Source: Denitromonas iodatirespirans (GTDB lineage Bacteria > Pseudomonadota > Gammaproteobacteria > Burkholderiales > Rhodocyclaceae). From it: a stretch of 64,000 nucleotides of DNA. Where the stretch lies: assembly GCF_018524365.1 (NCBI RefSeq), contig NZ_JAEKFT010000005.1, positions 186,001 through 250,000 on the forward strand, read 5' to 3'. The notes under the pieces are model-generated. The model saw only the letters and a program-made list of their open reading frames with translations. It was not told where the DNA came from and did not search any database. A program made the translations under genes and the position numbers. The first letter of the stretch is position 1, and each line of letters starts with the position of its first letter. Below are positions 56,015 through 64,000 of the stretch, piece after piece.

Positions 56015-56623
56015 TCAGGGCCGGCGTTCGCCGTGCACCACTTCGACCAGCTTGACCGCCTGCTGCTCCATGTCGAGCACGAAGCTGTTGACCAGGGCGC
56101 GGAAGTGCCGCCAGAAGATCATGGCCGGAATGGCGATGATCAGGCCGAAGCCGGTGTTGTAGAGCGCCACCGAGATGCCGTGCGCCAACTGCTGCGGATT
56201 GGCGCCACCGGGGGTTTGCGAGCCGAAGATCTCGATCATGCCGACGATGGTGCCGAACAGGCCCATCAGCGGGGCAATGGACGCGATGGTGCCCAGCGTG
56301 GTGAGGAAGCGCTCGAGATCATGCACCACGCTGCGACCGGCCTCCTCGATCGATTCCTTCATCACCTCGCGCGAGCTTTTCACGTTGCGCAGGCCGGCGG
56401 CCAGCACCTGGCCCAGCGGCGAGTGCGCGGCCACGCGCTGGATCATCTCGGCGCTCACGCCGTGGCGCCGCAGGTCGGCCACGACCTTGTCCACCAGGCC
56501 CGAGGGCACGATCCGGGAACGGCGCAGCGTGATGCTTCGCTCGATGATGAGCGCAACGGCGATGACGGATGCAAACAACAACGGCCAGATCGGCCAGCCC
56601 GCCGCCTTGATGATCTCGAACAC
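56015..56623 (-). CDS. exbB: ExbB/TolQ/MotA-family proton channel protein
   Basis: A 202-residue inner-membrane protein with three helices (WPIWPLLFASVIAVALIIER; LTTLGTIASIAPLMGLFGTIVGMI; GISVALYNTGFGLIIAIPAMIFWRHF). The start is a GTG at 56623 with GGGGA 8 nt upstream; an ATG just before is out of frame. First gene of the exbB-exbD-lpxK-trm112-kdsB row. Confidence 0.93.
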   Translation of the reverse strand: MFEIIKAAGWPIWPLLFASVIAVALIIERSITLRRSRIVPSGLVDKVVADLRRHGVSAEMIQRVAAHSPLGQVLAAGLRNVKSSREVMKESIEEAGRSVVHDLERFLTTLGTIASIAPLMGLFGTIVGMIEIFGSQTPGGANPQQLAHGISVALYNTGFGLIIAIPAMIFWRHFRALVNSFVLDMEQQAVKLVEVVHGERRP

Positions 56624-56979
56624 GCGCGCATTCCCCTGCGAATCTGTCAAAGGCGGAACTGTAGCGCTGGGCGGGCGATTTCGTCCAGCACACCGACGGC
56701 CGGGCGCCCCCGGCGCCGCGCAAACCTTGATCGCACAAGGGCTTTCGCCAGACATCCACAAATTCTGTGGATAACTTTGTGGATGACAGCTGTGTGACAG
56801 CCCTAAACCCGCTACACAAAAGGGTTTTCTTTACTTAGACCCAAAATGAGGCACATAAAAAAGTCGTTTATTTTCAACCATTTGCAGCATTGCACCAACA
56901 CAGGGCATGACTTTCGATAGTGCAGCGCACCAAGCCTTGACAAGCCCTCCACGGTGTGGATTGCCGATACAATCGCGCC
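56624..56979. other. exbB-xseA divergent intergenic region, AT-rich with DnaA boxes
   Basis: A 356-bp gap without a gene, much richer in A and T than its surroundings at 56760-56880. It holds a DnaA-box cluster (56752-56786) and probably promoters for both genes. A perfect TTGACA at 56937-56942 and a TACAAT at 56968-56973 exist but are 25 bp apart. Confidence 0.6.
56752..56786. promoter_or_regulatory. DnaA-box cluster
   Basis: A perfect TTATCCACA on the minus strand (56774-56766), TCATCCACA (one mismatch) on the minus strand (56786-56778) and ACATCCACA (two mismatches) on the plus strand (56752-56760), the two minus boxes 12 bp apart. Confidence 0.55.
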
Positions 56980-58350
56980 ATGGAAATTCCGCTGACGCCC
57001 CCCGACTCCCCCCCAATGACCCTATCGGTCAGTGAGTTGAACCGCCTCGCGCGCGAAACGCTGGAAACCGCGTTTCCACCGCTGTGGGTCCGCGGCGAGC
57101 TCTCGAACCTCACCCATGCCCCCTCGGGCCATGTCTATTTCACCCTCAAGGATGCCGCCGCCCAGGTGCGCTGCACCCTGTGGCGCAGCCGCGCGCAGCG
57201 GCTCGGGCTGACGCTGCGCGCAGGCATGCAGGTGGAATTGCGCGGCCAGCTCACGCTGTATGAGGCGCGCGGGGATTACCAGCTCAGCGTCGAGAGCGTG
57301 CGTGAAGCCGGCGTCGGCCATCTGTTCGACGCCTTCGTCCGGCTCAAGGCCAAGCTCGACGCCGAAGGGCTGTTCTCGGCCGAACACAAGCGCCCCGTGC
57401 CGACCTACCCGCGCGGCGTCGCCATCGTCACCAGTCCCCAGGCCGCGGCGCTCAAGGATGTCTGCGCCAGCTTCGCGCGCCGCGCGCCGCACCTGCCGCT
57501 GCTGTTGCTGCCCACCCCGGTGCAGGGCGACGGCGCCGGCGCGCGCATCGCCGCCGCCCTCGACCGGATCGCCGCCCTTGCGCCGACACGTGCGCTGGAC
57601 GTGGTCCTGCTGGTGCGCGGCGGCGGCAGCATCGAAGACCTGTGGGCTTTCAACGACGAAGTCGTCGCCCGCGCCATCCGGCGCTGCCCGCTGCCGGTGA
57701 TCTGCGGCGTCGGCCATGAAACCGATTTCACCATTGCCGACTTCGCCGCCGACTTGCGGGCCCCGACCCCCACCGCGGCGGCCGAGCTGGCCAGCGCCGG
57801 TTTTCATGCCGCGGCCGGCGAACTGGCGCAACTGCATGCCGGACTGCGCCGCGCTCTGCAGCGGCGCATCGACGCCGCGCACCAACGGCTCGACCGCGTT
57901 GCGGTACGCCTGACCCATCCGCGTCAGCGCCTGGCGAGCAGCCGGGAAACCCTGCGCAACCTGGAGCGCCGGCTGGCGCTCGCCATGGACCGCCATCGCC
58001 AGCGCCTGGCCCAGCAGTGCGCGCACCTGGCCGCCCGGCTTGGCGCCCGGCGTCCGGCGCCCGCCCGCTACCGGCCCGAACTGATCGCCTTGCAGGCCGC
58101 CCTGCAGCGCGGCATGGGTCGGCAGCTGGCCCAGCGCCACCAGCACCTGGACGCCCTGGCCGCCCACCTGACCCACCTCAACCCCGAAGCGGTGCTGGCG
58201 CGTGGCTACAGCATCACCCGCGACGACGGCGGCCGCATCCTGCGCGATGCCACGGCCGCGCCGGTGGGCGCTGCCATCTCCGTGCAACTGCATCGCGGTA
58301 GCATCGATGCGCAGGTCACCGCCCAGAACACGACGCCCGAGACCGACTGA
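56980..58350 (+). CDS. xseA: Exodeoxyribonuclease VII large subunit
   Basis: A 456-residue nuclease subunit. OB-fold part [32 protein letters not shown], then the catalytic region [42 protein letters not shown], and a coiled region with an [13 protein letters not shown] ending. The two possible ATGs (56980 and 57016) differ by 12 proline-rich residues; 56980 is kept. Confidence 0.95.
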   Translation: MEIPLTPPDSPPMTLSVSELNRLARETLETAFPPLWVRGELSNLTHAPSGHVYFTLKDAAAQVRCTLWRSRAQRLGLTLRAGMQVELRGQLTLYEARGDYQLSVESVREAGVGHLFDAFVRLKAKLDAEGLFSAEHKRPVPTYPRGVAIVTSPQAAALKDVCASFARRAPHLPLLLLPTPVQGDGAGARIAAALDRIAALAPTRALDVVLLVRGGGSIEDLWAFNDEVVARAIRRCPLPVICGVGHETDFTIADFAADLRAPTPTAAAELASAGFHAAAGELAQLHAGLRRALQRRIDAAHQRLDRVAVRLTHPRQRLASSRETLRNLERRLALAMDRHRQRLAQQCAHLAARLGARRPAPARYRPELIALQAALQRGMGRQLAQRHQHLDALAAHLTHLNPEAVLARGYSITRDDGGRILRDATAAPVGAAISVQLHRGSIDAQVTAQNTTPETD

Positions 58351-58362
58351 CCGATCTCGCGG

Positions 58363-58392
58363 TTGTCATGTCGGCGCAATCCCGACTAGAAT
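58363..58392 (+). promoter_or_regulatory. sodB promoter
   Basis: TTGTCA (58363-58368), 18-bp spacer, TAGAAT (58387-58392). An inverted repeat CCCGAC-N7-GTCGGG (58381-58399) brackets the -10. Confidence 0.6.
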
Positions 58393-58403
58393 TGTCGGGT
58401 TAT

Positions 58404-58417
58404 TTGACCTCAGTCAA
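58404..58417. promoter_or_regulatory. FNR/CRP-like palindrome in sodB leader
   Basis: TTGAC-CTCA-GTCAA, two half-sites with the N4 spacing of FNR/Anr/Dnr boxes (consensus TTGAT-N4-ATCAA), just downstream of the -10, where a bound regulator would repress. Inference from pattern. Confidence 0.45.
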
Positions 58418-58438
58418 GGACTCAACAAGGAGAAAACG

Positions 58439-59023
58439 ATGGAACATGTTCTGCCCCAACTGCCGTATGCCAAAGACGCCCTGGCCCCGCACATCTCCGC
58501 GGAAACCATGGAATTCCACTACGGCAAGCACCATCAGGCCTATGTCACCAACCTGAACAACCTGATCAAGGGCACCGAGTACGAAAGCCTGGATCTGGAA
58601 GCCATCGTCAAGAAAGCCCCGGCCGGCGGCGTGTTCAACAACGCTGCCCAGGTGTGGAACCACACCTTCTTCTGGAACAGCATGGCCCCCAACGGCGGCG
58701 GTGAGCCGACCGGCGCGCTGGGCGATGCCATCAAGGCCAAGTGGGGTTCGTTCGAAGACTTCGCCAAGGCCTTCACCACCTCGGCCGTGGGCAACTTCGG
58801 CTCGGGCTGGACCTGGCTGGTCAAGAAGACCGACGGCTCGGTCGACATCGTCAACACCACCGCCGCCGGCACCCCGCTGACCGGCGCCGACACCGCACTG
58901 CTCTGTATCGATGTGTGGGAACACGCCTACTACATCGACTACCGCAACCGTCGTCCGGACTTCGTCGCCACCTTCCTGAAGAGCCTGGTCAACTGGGATT
59001 TCGCCGCGAAAAACTTCGCCTGA
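58439..59023 (+). CDS. sodB: Superoxide dismutase [Fe]
   Basis: A 194-residue cytoplasmic Fe-type superoxide dismutase. Metal ligands H27 (EFHYGKHH) and H76 ([11 protein letters not shown]), and D and H in [18 protein letters not shown] and the FNNAAQ segment favour Fe rather than Mn. AAGGAG before the ATG at 58439. Monocistronic, with a terminator. Confidence 0.97.
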   Translation: MEHVLPQLPYAKDALAPHISAETMEFHYGKHHQAYVTNLNNLIKGTEYESLDLEAIVKKAPAGGVFNNAAQVWNHTFFWNSMAPNGGGEPTGALGDAIKAKWGSFEDFAKAFTTSAVGNFGSGWTWLVKKTDGSVDIVNTTAAGTPLTGADTALLCIDVWEHAYYIDYRNRRPDFVATFLKSLVNWDFAAKNFA

Positions 59024-59043
59024 TCGATCCCCCGGCAAGTTCG

Positions 59044-59070
59044 AAAGGCCGCGCCCGTCGCGGCCTTTTT
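59044..59070 (+). terminator. Rho-independent terminator of sodB
   Basis: AAAGGCCGCG-CCCGT-CGCGGCCTTT with T-run, 20 bp after the stop codon. Confidence 0.88.
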
Positions 59071-59156
59071 CATGCCCGCACCGCCCGCCGGCCGGAGCGC
59101 AATTGGTGCTATCCTGCGCCCTGCCCGGGGTAGCTGCCCGCCAAGGATCCGCCACG

Positions 59157-59762
59157 ATGACGACTTCCTCCACCGACGCACCGAAGGTGACACCCGAGGC
59201 CCTCGAAGCGCTGCGCGCCGACATGCTGCGTTTTGCCACCTTGCAGCTGCGCGACAGCCATCTGGCCGAAGACATGGTGCAGGACACCCTGATCACCGCC
59301 CTGGCCAAGGCCGAGCAGTTCGCCGGGCGCGCCTCGGTCAAGACCTGGGTGTTCGCCATCCTGCGCAACAACGTCATCGACGCCATCAAGCTGCGTTCGC
59401 GCACCGTCAGCGCCGGCGACTACGCCGCCGAGGGCGAGAGCCTGGACAGCGCTTTCGACCATCTGTTCAAGGCCAACGAACACTGGACGCCCGCCGCCCG
59501 CCCGACCGACTGGGGCGACCCGGAAGACGCCCTGCGCGAGCAGCAGTTCTGGGCCGTCTTCGACGCCTGCCTCACCCGCCTGCCCGAGAACACCGCACGG
59601 GTCTTCATGATGCGCGAGTTCCTCGAACTCGACAGCCACGAGATCTGTACCACCTTGTCGATCAGCATGAGCAACTGCCATGTGATCCTGCACCGCGCCC
59701 GCAACGGCCTGCGCCGCTGCCTCGAGGCCAACTGGTTTTCCGGGGAGGCGCCGGCATGCTGA
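59157..59762 (+). CDS. ECF RNA polymerase sigma factor
   Basis: A 201-residue sigma-70-family group-IV factor. Region 2 at about 20-90 (DMLRFATLQLRDSHLAEDMVQDTLITALAKAE; KTWVFAILRNNVIDAIK) and region 4 at about 140-195 (LTRLPENTARVFMMREFLELDSHEICTTLSISMSNCHVILHRARNGLRR in pieces). Start at 59157 chosen; a longer start adds unlike residues. It overlaps the zinc anti-sigma gene by 7 bp, so they are coupled. Confidence 0.9.
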   Translation: MTTSSTDAPKVTPEALEALRADMLRFATLQLRDSHLAEDMVQDTLITALAKAEQFAGRASVKTWVFAILRNNVIDAIKLRSRTVSAGDYAAEGESLDSAFDHLFKANEHWTPAARPTDWGDPEDALREQQFWAVFDACLTRLPENTARVFMMREFLELDSHEICTTLSISMSNCHVILHRARNGLRRCLEANWFSGEAPAC

Positions 59763-59953
59763 GCTGCAAGGAAGTGTCCTACCTGCTCTCCGAAGCCCAG
59801 GACCGCCCGCTGGGCGTGGTCGAGCGCATGCAGCTCGAACTGCATCTGGCCATGTGCAAGGGCTGCACCAACCTGCGCAAACAGATGGTTTTCCTGCGCG
59901 GCGCCATCCGGCGCTATCCGCCGGCCCGCGACGACACGCCCCACGAGCGCTGA
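59756..59953 (+). CDS. Small zinc-finger anti-sigma factor (zf-HC2)
   Basis: A 65-residue protein with C4 and H30-x3-C34-x2-C37 (HLAMCKGC), the ZAS metal site. It lacks any membrane helix and has only a short charged tail, so it would be a soluble anti-sigma factor. Coupled to the sigma gene (start within its end). Redox or zinc sensing by the cysteines is a family-based guess. Confidence 0.82.
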   Translation: MLSCKEVSYLLSEAQDRPLGVVERMQLELHLAMCKGCTNLRKQMVFLRGAIRRYPPARDDTPHER

Positions 59954-59954
59954 C

Positions 59955-60710
59955 ATGTCCGGCACCACCCCGCCGGCGGACGAAACGCCGCTGGAGATCG
60001 TCTATCGCGACGATCACCTGGTCGTCATCCACAAGCCCGCCGGCCTGCTGGTCCATCGCAGCGAGCTCGACCGTCACGAAACCCGCTTTGCCGTGCAACT
60101 GCTGCGCGATCAGATCGGCCAGCATGTGTGGCCGGCGCACCGGCTCGACCGCGGCACCTCGGGGCTCTTGGTGTTCGCGCTCGATGCCGACACCGCCGGC
60201 CGGCTTGGCGCGCAGTTCGAGGCGCAGACGGTGGACAAGCGCTATGTCGCCGTGGTGCGCGGCCATCCGCCCGAATCCGGCCTCATCGACCACCCCCTGA
60301 GCCGCCAGCGCGACGCCGCCGAATGGGTCGGCGCGCACACGCGTAGCGAGCCCCAGCCGGCGCGCACCGCCTACCGGCGCCTGGCCACGGTCGAGTTGCC
60401 GATCGCCGTCGACCGCTACCCCACCAGCCGCTACGCGTTGCTCGAAGTGGCGCCCGAGACCGGCCGCAAGCACCAGATCCGCCGCCATCTCAAGCACATC
60501 GCCCATCCCATCATCGGCGATGCCACCTACGGCAAGGGCCTGCACAACCGCATGTTCGCCGCGCGTTTCGGCAGCGCCCGCCTGCTGCTGGCCTGCACCG
60601 AGTTGTGGCTCGACCATCCGCACAGCGGCGAACGCCTGCATCTGCACACACCACCGTCGGCCGATTTCATGGCCGTGCTCGATCAACTCGGCTGGCACGA
60701 CGCGCTGTAA
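59955..60710 (+). CDS. truC: RluA-family tRNA pseudouridine synthase (TruC-like)
   Basis: A 251-residue enzyme. HRLDRGTSGLLVFA has the catalytic aspartate, LEVAPETGRKHQIRRHLKHIAHPIIGD the C-terminal RluA motif. Length and EIVYRDDHLVVIHKPAGLLVH are like TruC (pseudouridine-65 in tRNA). It starts 1 bp after the anti-sigma stop, so it may be in the same transcript. Confidence 0.85.
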   Translation: MSGTTPPADETPLEIVYRDDHLVVIHKPAGLLVHRSELDRHETRFAVQLLRDQIGQHVWPAHRLDRGTSGLLVFALDADTAGRLGAQFEAQTVDKRYVAVVRGHPPESGLIDHPLSRQRDAAEWVGAHTRSEPQPARTAYRRLATVELPIAVDRYPTSRYALLEVAPETGRKHQIRRHLKHIAHPIIGDATYGKGLHNRMFAARFGSARLLLACTELWLDHPHSGERLHLHTPPSADFMAVLDQLGWHDAL

Positions 60711-60797
60711 GCTTTTCGGCGGCCCGAAGGTCTGAGTCGACACACGCGGCCGCTCGATCCCCGACACCGGCCGACCCGACACCACAGGAGACGGCGC

Positions 60798-61763
60798 ATG
60801 CTCGCCACCTTGCCCCTGCTTCGCCAGACTGCCTTCCCCGCGCTGACCCGCGCATGCATCGAAACCCTGCAGATCAACCTCGGCTACCGCTGCAACCAGC
60901 GCTGCCTGCACTGCCATGTCAATGCCGGCCCCAACCGCACCGAGGAGATGGACGCCGACACCATCGACGCCATCCTGCGCTTCGTCGATGCCAATGCCCA
61001 AGTGCGCACCCTCGATCTGACCGGCGGCGCGCCGGAGCTCAACCCCCACTTCCGCCGTCTGGTGATCTCCGCCCGCGCGCGCGGCCTGAAGGTGATCGAC
61101 CGCTGCAACCTGACCATCCTGAGCGAGCCCGGCCACGAGACGCTGGCCGCCTTCCTCGCCGAACACGGCGTCGAAGTGGTCGCCTCGCTGCCCTGTTATC
61201 TCGAAGACAACGTCGATGCCCAGCGCGGCAAGGGCGTATTCGAGGCCAGCATCGCCGGCCTCAAGCAGCTCAATGCCCTGGGTTACGGCCGGCCCGACAG
61301 CAGCCTGACGCTGAACCTGGTCTACAACCCGCAGGGCGCCGCGCTGCCGCCCCCGCAGGAAAGCCTCGAAGCGGCCTACAAGACCCATCTGGGCGAGCAC
61401 TTCGGCATCGTCTTCAACCAGCTGTTCACCCTGGCCAACATGCCCATCCAGCGCTTCGGCTCCACCCTCCTCTCGAAGGGCGAATTCAACCGCTACATGG
61501 ACTTGCTGCAGTCCGCCCACCGCGCGGACAACCTGCCCGGCGTGATGTGCCGCAGCCAGATCAGCATCGACTGGCAAGGCAAGCTGTACGACTGCGACTT
61601 CAACCAGATGCTCGATCTGCACACCGAAGACGCCGAGGGCCGGCCGCTCACCATCCATGAGGTCAGCGCCGCCCAGCTGGAAGGCGGCCGTATCCAGGTG
61701 GCCGGCCACTGCTACGGCTGCACCGCCGGCCAGGGCTCGAGCTGCGGCGGCGCGCTGAGCTGA
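60798..61763 (+). CDS. arsS: Arsenosugar biosynthesis radical SAM protein ArsS-like
   Basis: A 321-residue radical SAM enzyme. Cluster motif C32-x3-C36-x2-C39 (GYRCNQRCLHC) and DLTGGAPELNPHFR for SAM; a C-terminal DUF3641 part with CYGCTAGQGSSCGG. ArsS transfers the deoxyadenosyl radical group to methylated arsenic in making arsenosugars. No arsM is seen in the window, so the arsenic link is only by family. GGAG site before the ATG. Confidence 0.82.
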   Translation: MLATLPLLRQTAFPALTRACIETLQINLGYRCNQRCLHCHVNAGPNRTEEMDADTIDAILRFVDANAQVRTLDLTGGAPELNPHFRRLVISARARGLKVIDRCNLTILSEPGHETLAAFLAEHGVEVVASLPCYLEDNVDAQRGKGVFEASIAGLKQLNALGYGRPDSSLTLNLVYNPQGAALPPPQESLEAAYKTHLGEHFGIVFNQLFTLANMPIQRFGSTLLSKGEFNRYMDLLQSAHRADNLPGVMCRSQISIDWQGKLYDCDFNQMLDLHTEDAEGRPLTIHEVSAAQLEGGRIQVAGHCYGCTAGQGSSCGGALS

Positions 61764-61794
61764 TCGCGACATCACGACACAAGAGGGGAATCTC

Positions 61795-63192
61795 ATGGAT
61801 TTTTCCAACATCCAGGGCGTGTATTTCTGGGGCTTTCTGGTGGTCTTCGGCGTGGTGATGTACCTCGTCTCGCCGCGGGTCAAGGACGAAGGCGGCTTCT
61901 TCCGCGGCACCGACGCCAAGGGCCGGCCGGCCTCGTCATGGGCCCTGATGATGAGCATCTTCATCAGCTGGATCTTCGCCAAGTCGGTGACCAACGCCGC
62001 CAACCTCGGCGCCGCCTACGGCATCGTCGGCGGCCTGGCCTACGCCACCTACTGGCTGTCGATCCCCTTCGCCGGCTGGGTCATCTACCGGCTGCGTACC
62101 CGCGAAGGCGCCACCGGGCTGGTGCCCTTCCTGATCGGTAAATACGGCCGTTTCGCCGCCATGGCCTTCTCGGCCGCGATCCTCATCCGCCTGTACAACG
62201 AGGTGTGGAGCAACACCGCGGTGGTCGGCGGCTACTACGGCGAAACCGGCAGCTTCGGCTTCATCGCCTCGGCGCTGTTGTTCACCGCCGCCGTACTGCT
62301 CTACAGCCTCAAGGGCGGGCTGCGCAGTTCGATCTTCACCGATGTGATCCAGGCCGTGGTGTTCGTGCTCTTCCTCGCCCTGGTGCTGATCTGGATCGTG
62401 CCGACCCACGGCCCGGTGGCGCTGCTCACCGAAGGCAATTTCGCGCTCGACGCCGGCGCCGACCTGCTGCTGGTGGCGCTGCTGCAGGTGCTGTCCTACC
62501 CCTTCCACGACCCGGTGCTCACCGACCGCGGCTTCATCACCCGCGAGAAGACCATGCTGCGCGCCTTCATCGTCGCCGGGGTGCTCGGCTTCGTTGCCAT
62601 CCTGGCCTTCAGCCTGGTCGGCGTGCATGCCCGGCTCGAAGGCATCGCCGCCGCCGGCAACGCCCCGGCGCAGGTGGCCAAAGGCCTCGGCCTGGCCGGT
62701 TTCTTCGCCATGGCCGTGGTGATGATCTCCTCGGCCGCCTCGACGCTGGACTCGACCTTCACCTCGCTGTCCAAATCGGTGGCCCACGAGCTGCCGCTGC
62801 TCGCCGGCAAGACGCCGGGCACCCGTGCCATCCGCAACGGCGTGGTGACCATGGCGGTGTTCGCCCTGCTCGGCAACCTGCCGATGATCGCCGGCACCGA
62901 CATCCTCAAGGCCACCACGCTGTCGGGCACCATGGTGATCGGTCTGGCGCCGGTGTTCCTGCTCTCGCGCTGGGTGGGCTACTCGCCGCTATCCTTCCAC
63001 CTGTCGTTCTGGACCGGCATGACGCTCGGCGTGCTGCTGGCCCTCGGCGCCCTGCCGGCCAGTTGGGCCATCGGCGGCGGCAAGTACGGGCTGCTGCTGG
63101 GCACCAACCTCTACGGGCTGGGCCTGTGCACCGCCGGCTTCCTGCTGCCGCTGGCACTCGGCCAGCGCCGCCGCACCGCCGAAGCCGCATGA
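61795..63192 (+). CDS. Sodium:solute symporter family protein
   Basis: A 465-residue inner-membrane SSS-family protein with about 13 helices. LYSLKGGLRSSIFTDVIQAVVFVLFL and SSAASTLDSTFTSLSKSVAHEL are the Na-binding and family signatures. Substrate unknown. It lies 31 bp after arsS and overlaps the next gene (ATGA). Confidence 0.88.
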   Translation: MDFSNIQGVYFWGFLVVFGVVMYLVSPRVKDEGGFFRGTDAKGRPASSWALMMSIFISWIFAKSVTNAANLGAAYGIVGGLAYATYWLSIPFAGWVIYRLRTREGATGLVPFLIGKYGRFAAMAFSAAILIRLYNEVWSNTAVVGGYYGETGSFGFIASALLFTAAVLLYSLKGGLRSSIFTDVIQAVVFVLFLALVLIWIVPTHGPVALLTEGNFALDAGADLLLVALLQVLSYPFHDPVLTDRGFITREKTMLRAFIVAGVLGFVAILAFSLVGVHARLEGIAAAGNAPAQVAKGLGLAGFFAMAVVMISSAASTLDSTFTSLSKSVAHELPLLAGKTPGTRAIRNGVVTMAVFALLGNLPMIAGTDILKATTLSGTMVIGLAPVFLLSRWVGYSPLSFHLSFWTGMTLGVLLALGALPASWAIGGGKYGLLLGTNLYGLGLCTAGFLLPLALGQRRRTAEAA

Positions 63193-64000
63193 GCGAGGCC
63201 GGCCGGGTCTGCCCGCTGCGCTACCGCTACGGTACGGCAGCCATCGCCGCGGCGCCGCTGCGCGAGGCCGAGACGCTGTACGTGGTCGGCGGGCTCTATG
63301 GCAACGGCCCTGCGCTCGATGCGTTGATGGCGCTGATCGCCGCCGAGCCTGGACCGGTGCGCGTGTGCTTCAACGGCGATTTCAACTGGTTCAATGCCGA
63401 CGACGCCGGCTTCGCGCGCATCAACCGCGCGGTGCTGGCGCATGACGCGATCCTCGGCAACGTCGAGGCGGAGCTGGCGCCCGGCGCCGACGACGTCGGC
63501 TGCGGCTGCGCTTATCCGGAGACGGTGGACGCCGGCGTGGTCGAGCGCTCCAACCGGATCCATGCCCGCCTCAAGGCCACCGCGGCGCGCCACCCCGAGC
63601 TCGTCAGCCGGCTCGCCGCGCTGCCGATGTTCGCCTGCTACCAGGTCGGCAGCCTGCGTGTGGGCGTGGTGCACGGCGACGCGCAGGCACTGGCGGGCTG
63701 GGATTTCGATCTGGCGCAGGTCGACCAGCCCGACCATGCGCCAGCGCTCGCCGAGGCCTTCGCCGCCGCCGAGGTCGATGTCTTCGCCAGCACCCACACC
63801 TGCCTGCCGGTGTGCCGCCAGTGGTCGTGGGGCGTGCTGATCAACAACGGCGCGGCCGGCATGCCGAACCTGCGCGACACGCATCACGGCATCGTCACCC
63901 GCATCGGTAGGCGACCGGGGCCGCACGAGGCGCTGTATGGCGTCGAACGGGCCGGGCAGCGCATCGAGGCGCTGGCGCTGGTGTACGACCACGCGGCGTG
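63189..64000 (+). CDS. Divergent metallophosphatase-like protein (3' end outside window)
   Basis: At least 270 residues, cut by the window end. The spacing of metallophosphoesterase motifs is recognisable: GGLYGNGPALDAL (34-46) in place of SDIHGN.PAL.AV, NGDFNWFN (62-69) in place of GD..D, GNVE (90-93) for GNHE, VVHGD and STHT for GHTH. Several metal ligands are altered (the first D and H, the H of GNHE), so catalysis is doubtful. Overlap with the symporter stop implies coupling. Confidence 0.7.
   Translation, partial: MSEAGRVCPLRYRYGTAAIAAAPLREAETLYVVGGLYGNGPALDALMALIAAEPGPVRVCFNGDFNWFNADDAGFARINRAVLAHDAILGNVEAELAPGADDVGCGCAYPETVDAGVVERSNRIHARLKATAARHPELVSRLAALPMFACYQVGSLRVGVVHGDAQALAGWDFDLAQVDQPDHAPALAEAFAAAEVDVFASTHTCLPVCRQWSWGVLINNGAAGMPNLRDTHHGIVTRIGRRPGPHEALYGVERAGQRIEALALVYDHAA

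Noticed and set aside
56752-56880. Chromosomal replication origin
   Set aside because: No dnaA, dnaN, gidA or parA genes are adjacent and too few DnaA boxes.
56937-56973. xseA promoter TTGACA / TACAAT
   Set aside because: Both hexamers are good but their 25-bp spacing is too long for sigma-70, so I do not list it as a promoter.
59109-62003. 964-codon open frame antisense to the sigma, truC and arsS genes
   Set aside because: Low-complexity residues and no recognisable domain, while the plus strand has complete known genes.

Overview
The window is a GC-rich, densely coding stretch of chromosome from a Gram-negative bacterium. The exbB-exbD-lpxK-trm112-kdsB-adk block beside a divergent xseA, the DUF3579, DUF2788 and CobD/CbiB-like genes, the UPF0149 gene and the fdxA/trxA/rho group together suggest a betaproteobacterium. 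A Rhodocyclales member (Thauera/Azoarcus/Zoogloea-like) is my best guess, made from recalled gene order and not from a search. I see no phage, insertion sequence, CRISPR array, tRNA or rRNA. About 67 protein genes, one clear pseudogene and many rho-independent terminators can be supported.

Layout. 0.2-2.5 kb: ferredoxin fdxA, thioredoxin and rho. 2.6-14.1 kb: a catabolic and accessory stretch with a glycerate 2-kinase, three LysR regulators each next to a divergent target (an MFS exporter; a beta-alanine-type transaminase plus acylating semialdehyde dehydrogenase; a DoxX-GST-tautomerase set) and an aldehyde dehydrogenase. 14.1-18.3 kb: an acidic amino-acid symporter and a tandem-domain Asp/Glu racemase under a divergent LysR gene with a strong palindrome between them. 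18.4-21.7 kb: acnB on the minus strand and, next to its promoter, the decayed remains of an acnA-type aconitase on the plus strand. 21.7-26.2 kb: a Fur-boxed TonB receptor operon with three membrane proteins (DUF3649, PepSY, DUF3325).

26.2-32.7 kb: a YchJ-like protein, a DUF6394 membrane protein translationally coupled to a K+ channel with two RCK domains, a receiver-only response regulator, an Ap4A phosphorylase-like enzyme, a cysteine-cluster protein and an orphan branched-chain-type binding protein. 32.8-43.3 kb: RNA and housekeeping functions (TrmB-like methyltransferase, dusC, arsenate reductase, rpmE, a membrane glycosyltransferase, oligoribonuclease, Ste24-type protease, rsgA), a beta-ketothiolase, a CobD-like membrane protein, a CoA pyrophosphatase and a secreted retropepsin-like protein. 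43.4-48.8 kb: yjfB, yajQ, ppnP, DUF2788, argG, argF, argD and DUF3579. 48.9-58.4 kb: rpsT, murJ, a PEBP protein, a phosphofructokinase, adk, kdsB, a Trm112-type protein, lpxK, exbD, exbB and xseA. 58.4-64 kb: sodB, an ECF sigma factor with a tiny zinc anti-sigma factor, a TruC-type pseudouridine synthase, an ArsS-type radical SAM protein, a sodium:solute symporter and a divergent metallophosphatase-like protein cut by the window end.

Most interesting points: the two-domain racemase whose first domain has lost a catalytic cysteine, the acnA relic, the DUF6394/RCK-channel unit, the ArsS-symporter-degenerate phosphatase unit, a phosphofructokinase with mixed ATP/PPi signature residues, a DnaA-box cluster upstream of xseA, and an FNR-like palindrome in the sodB leader.
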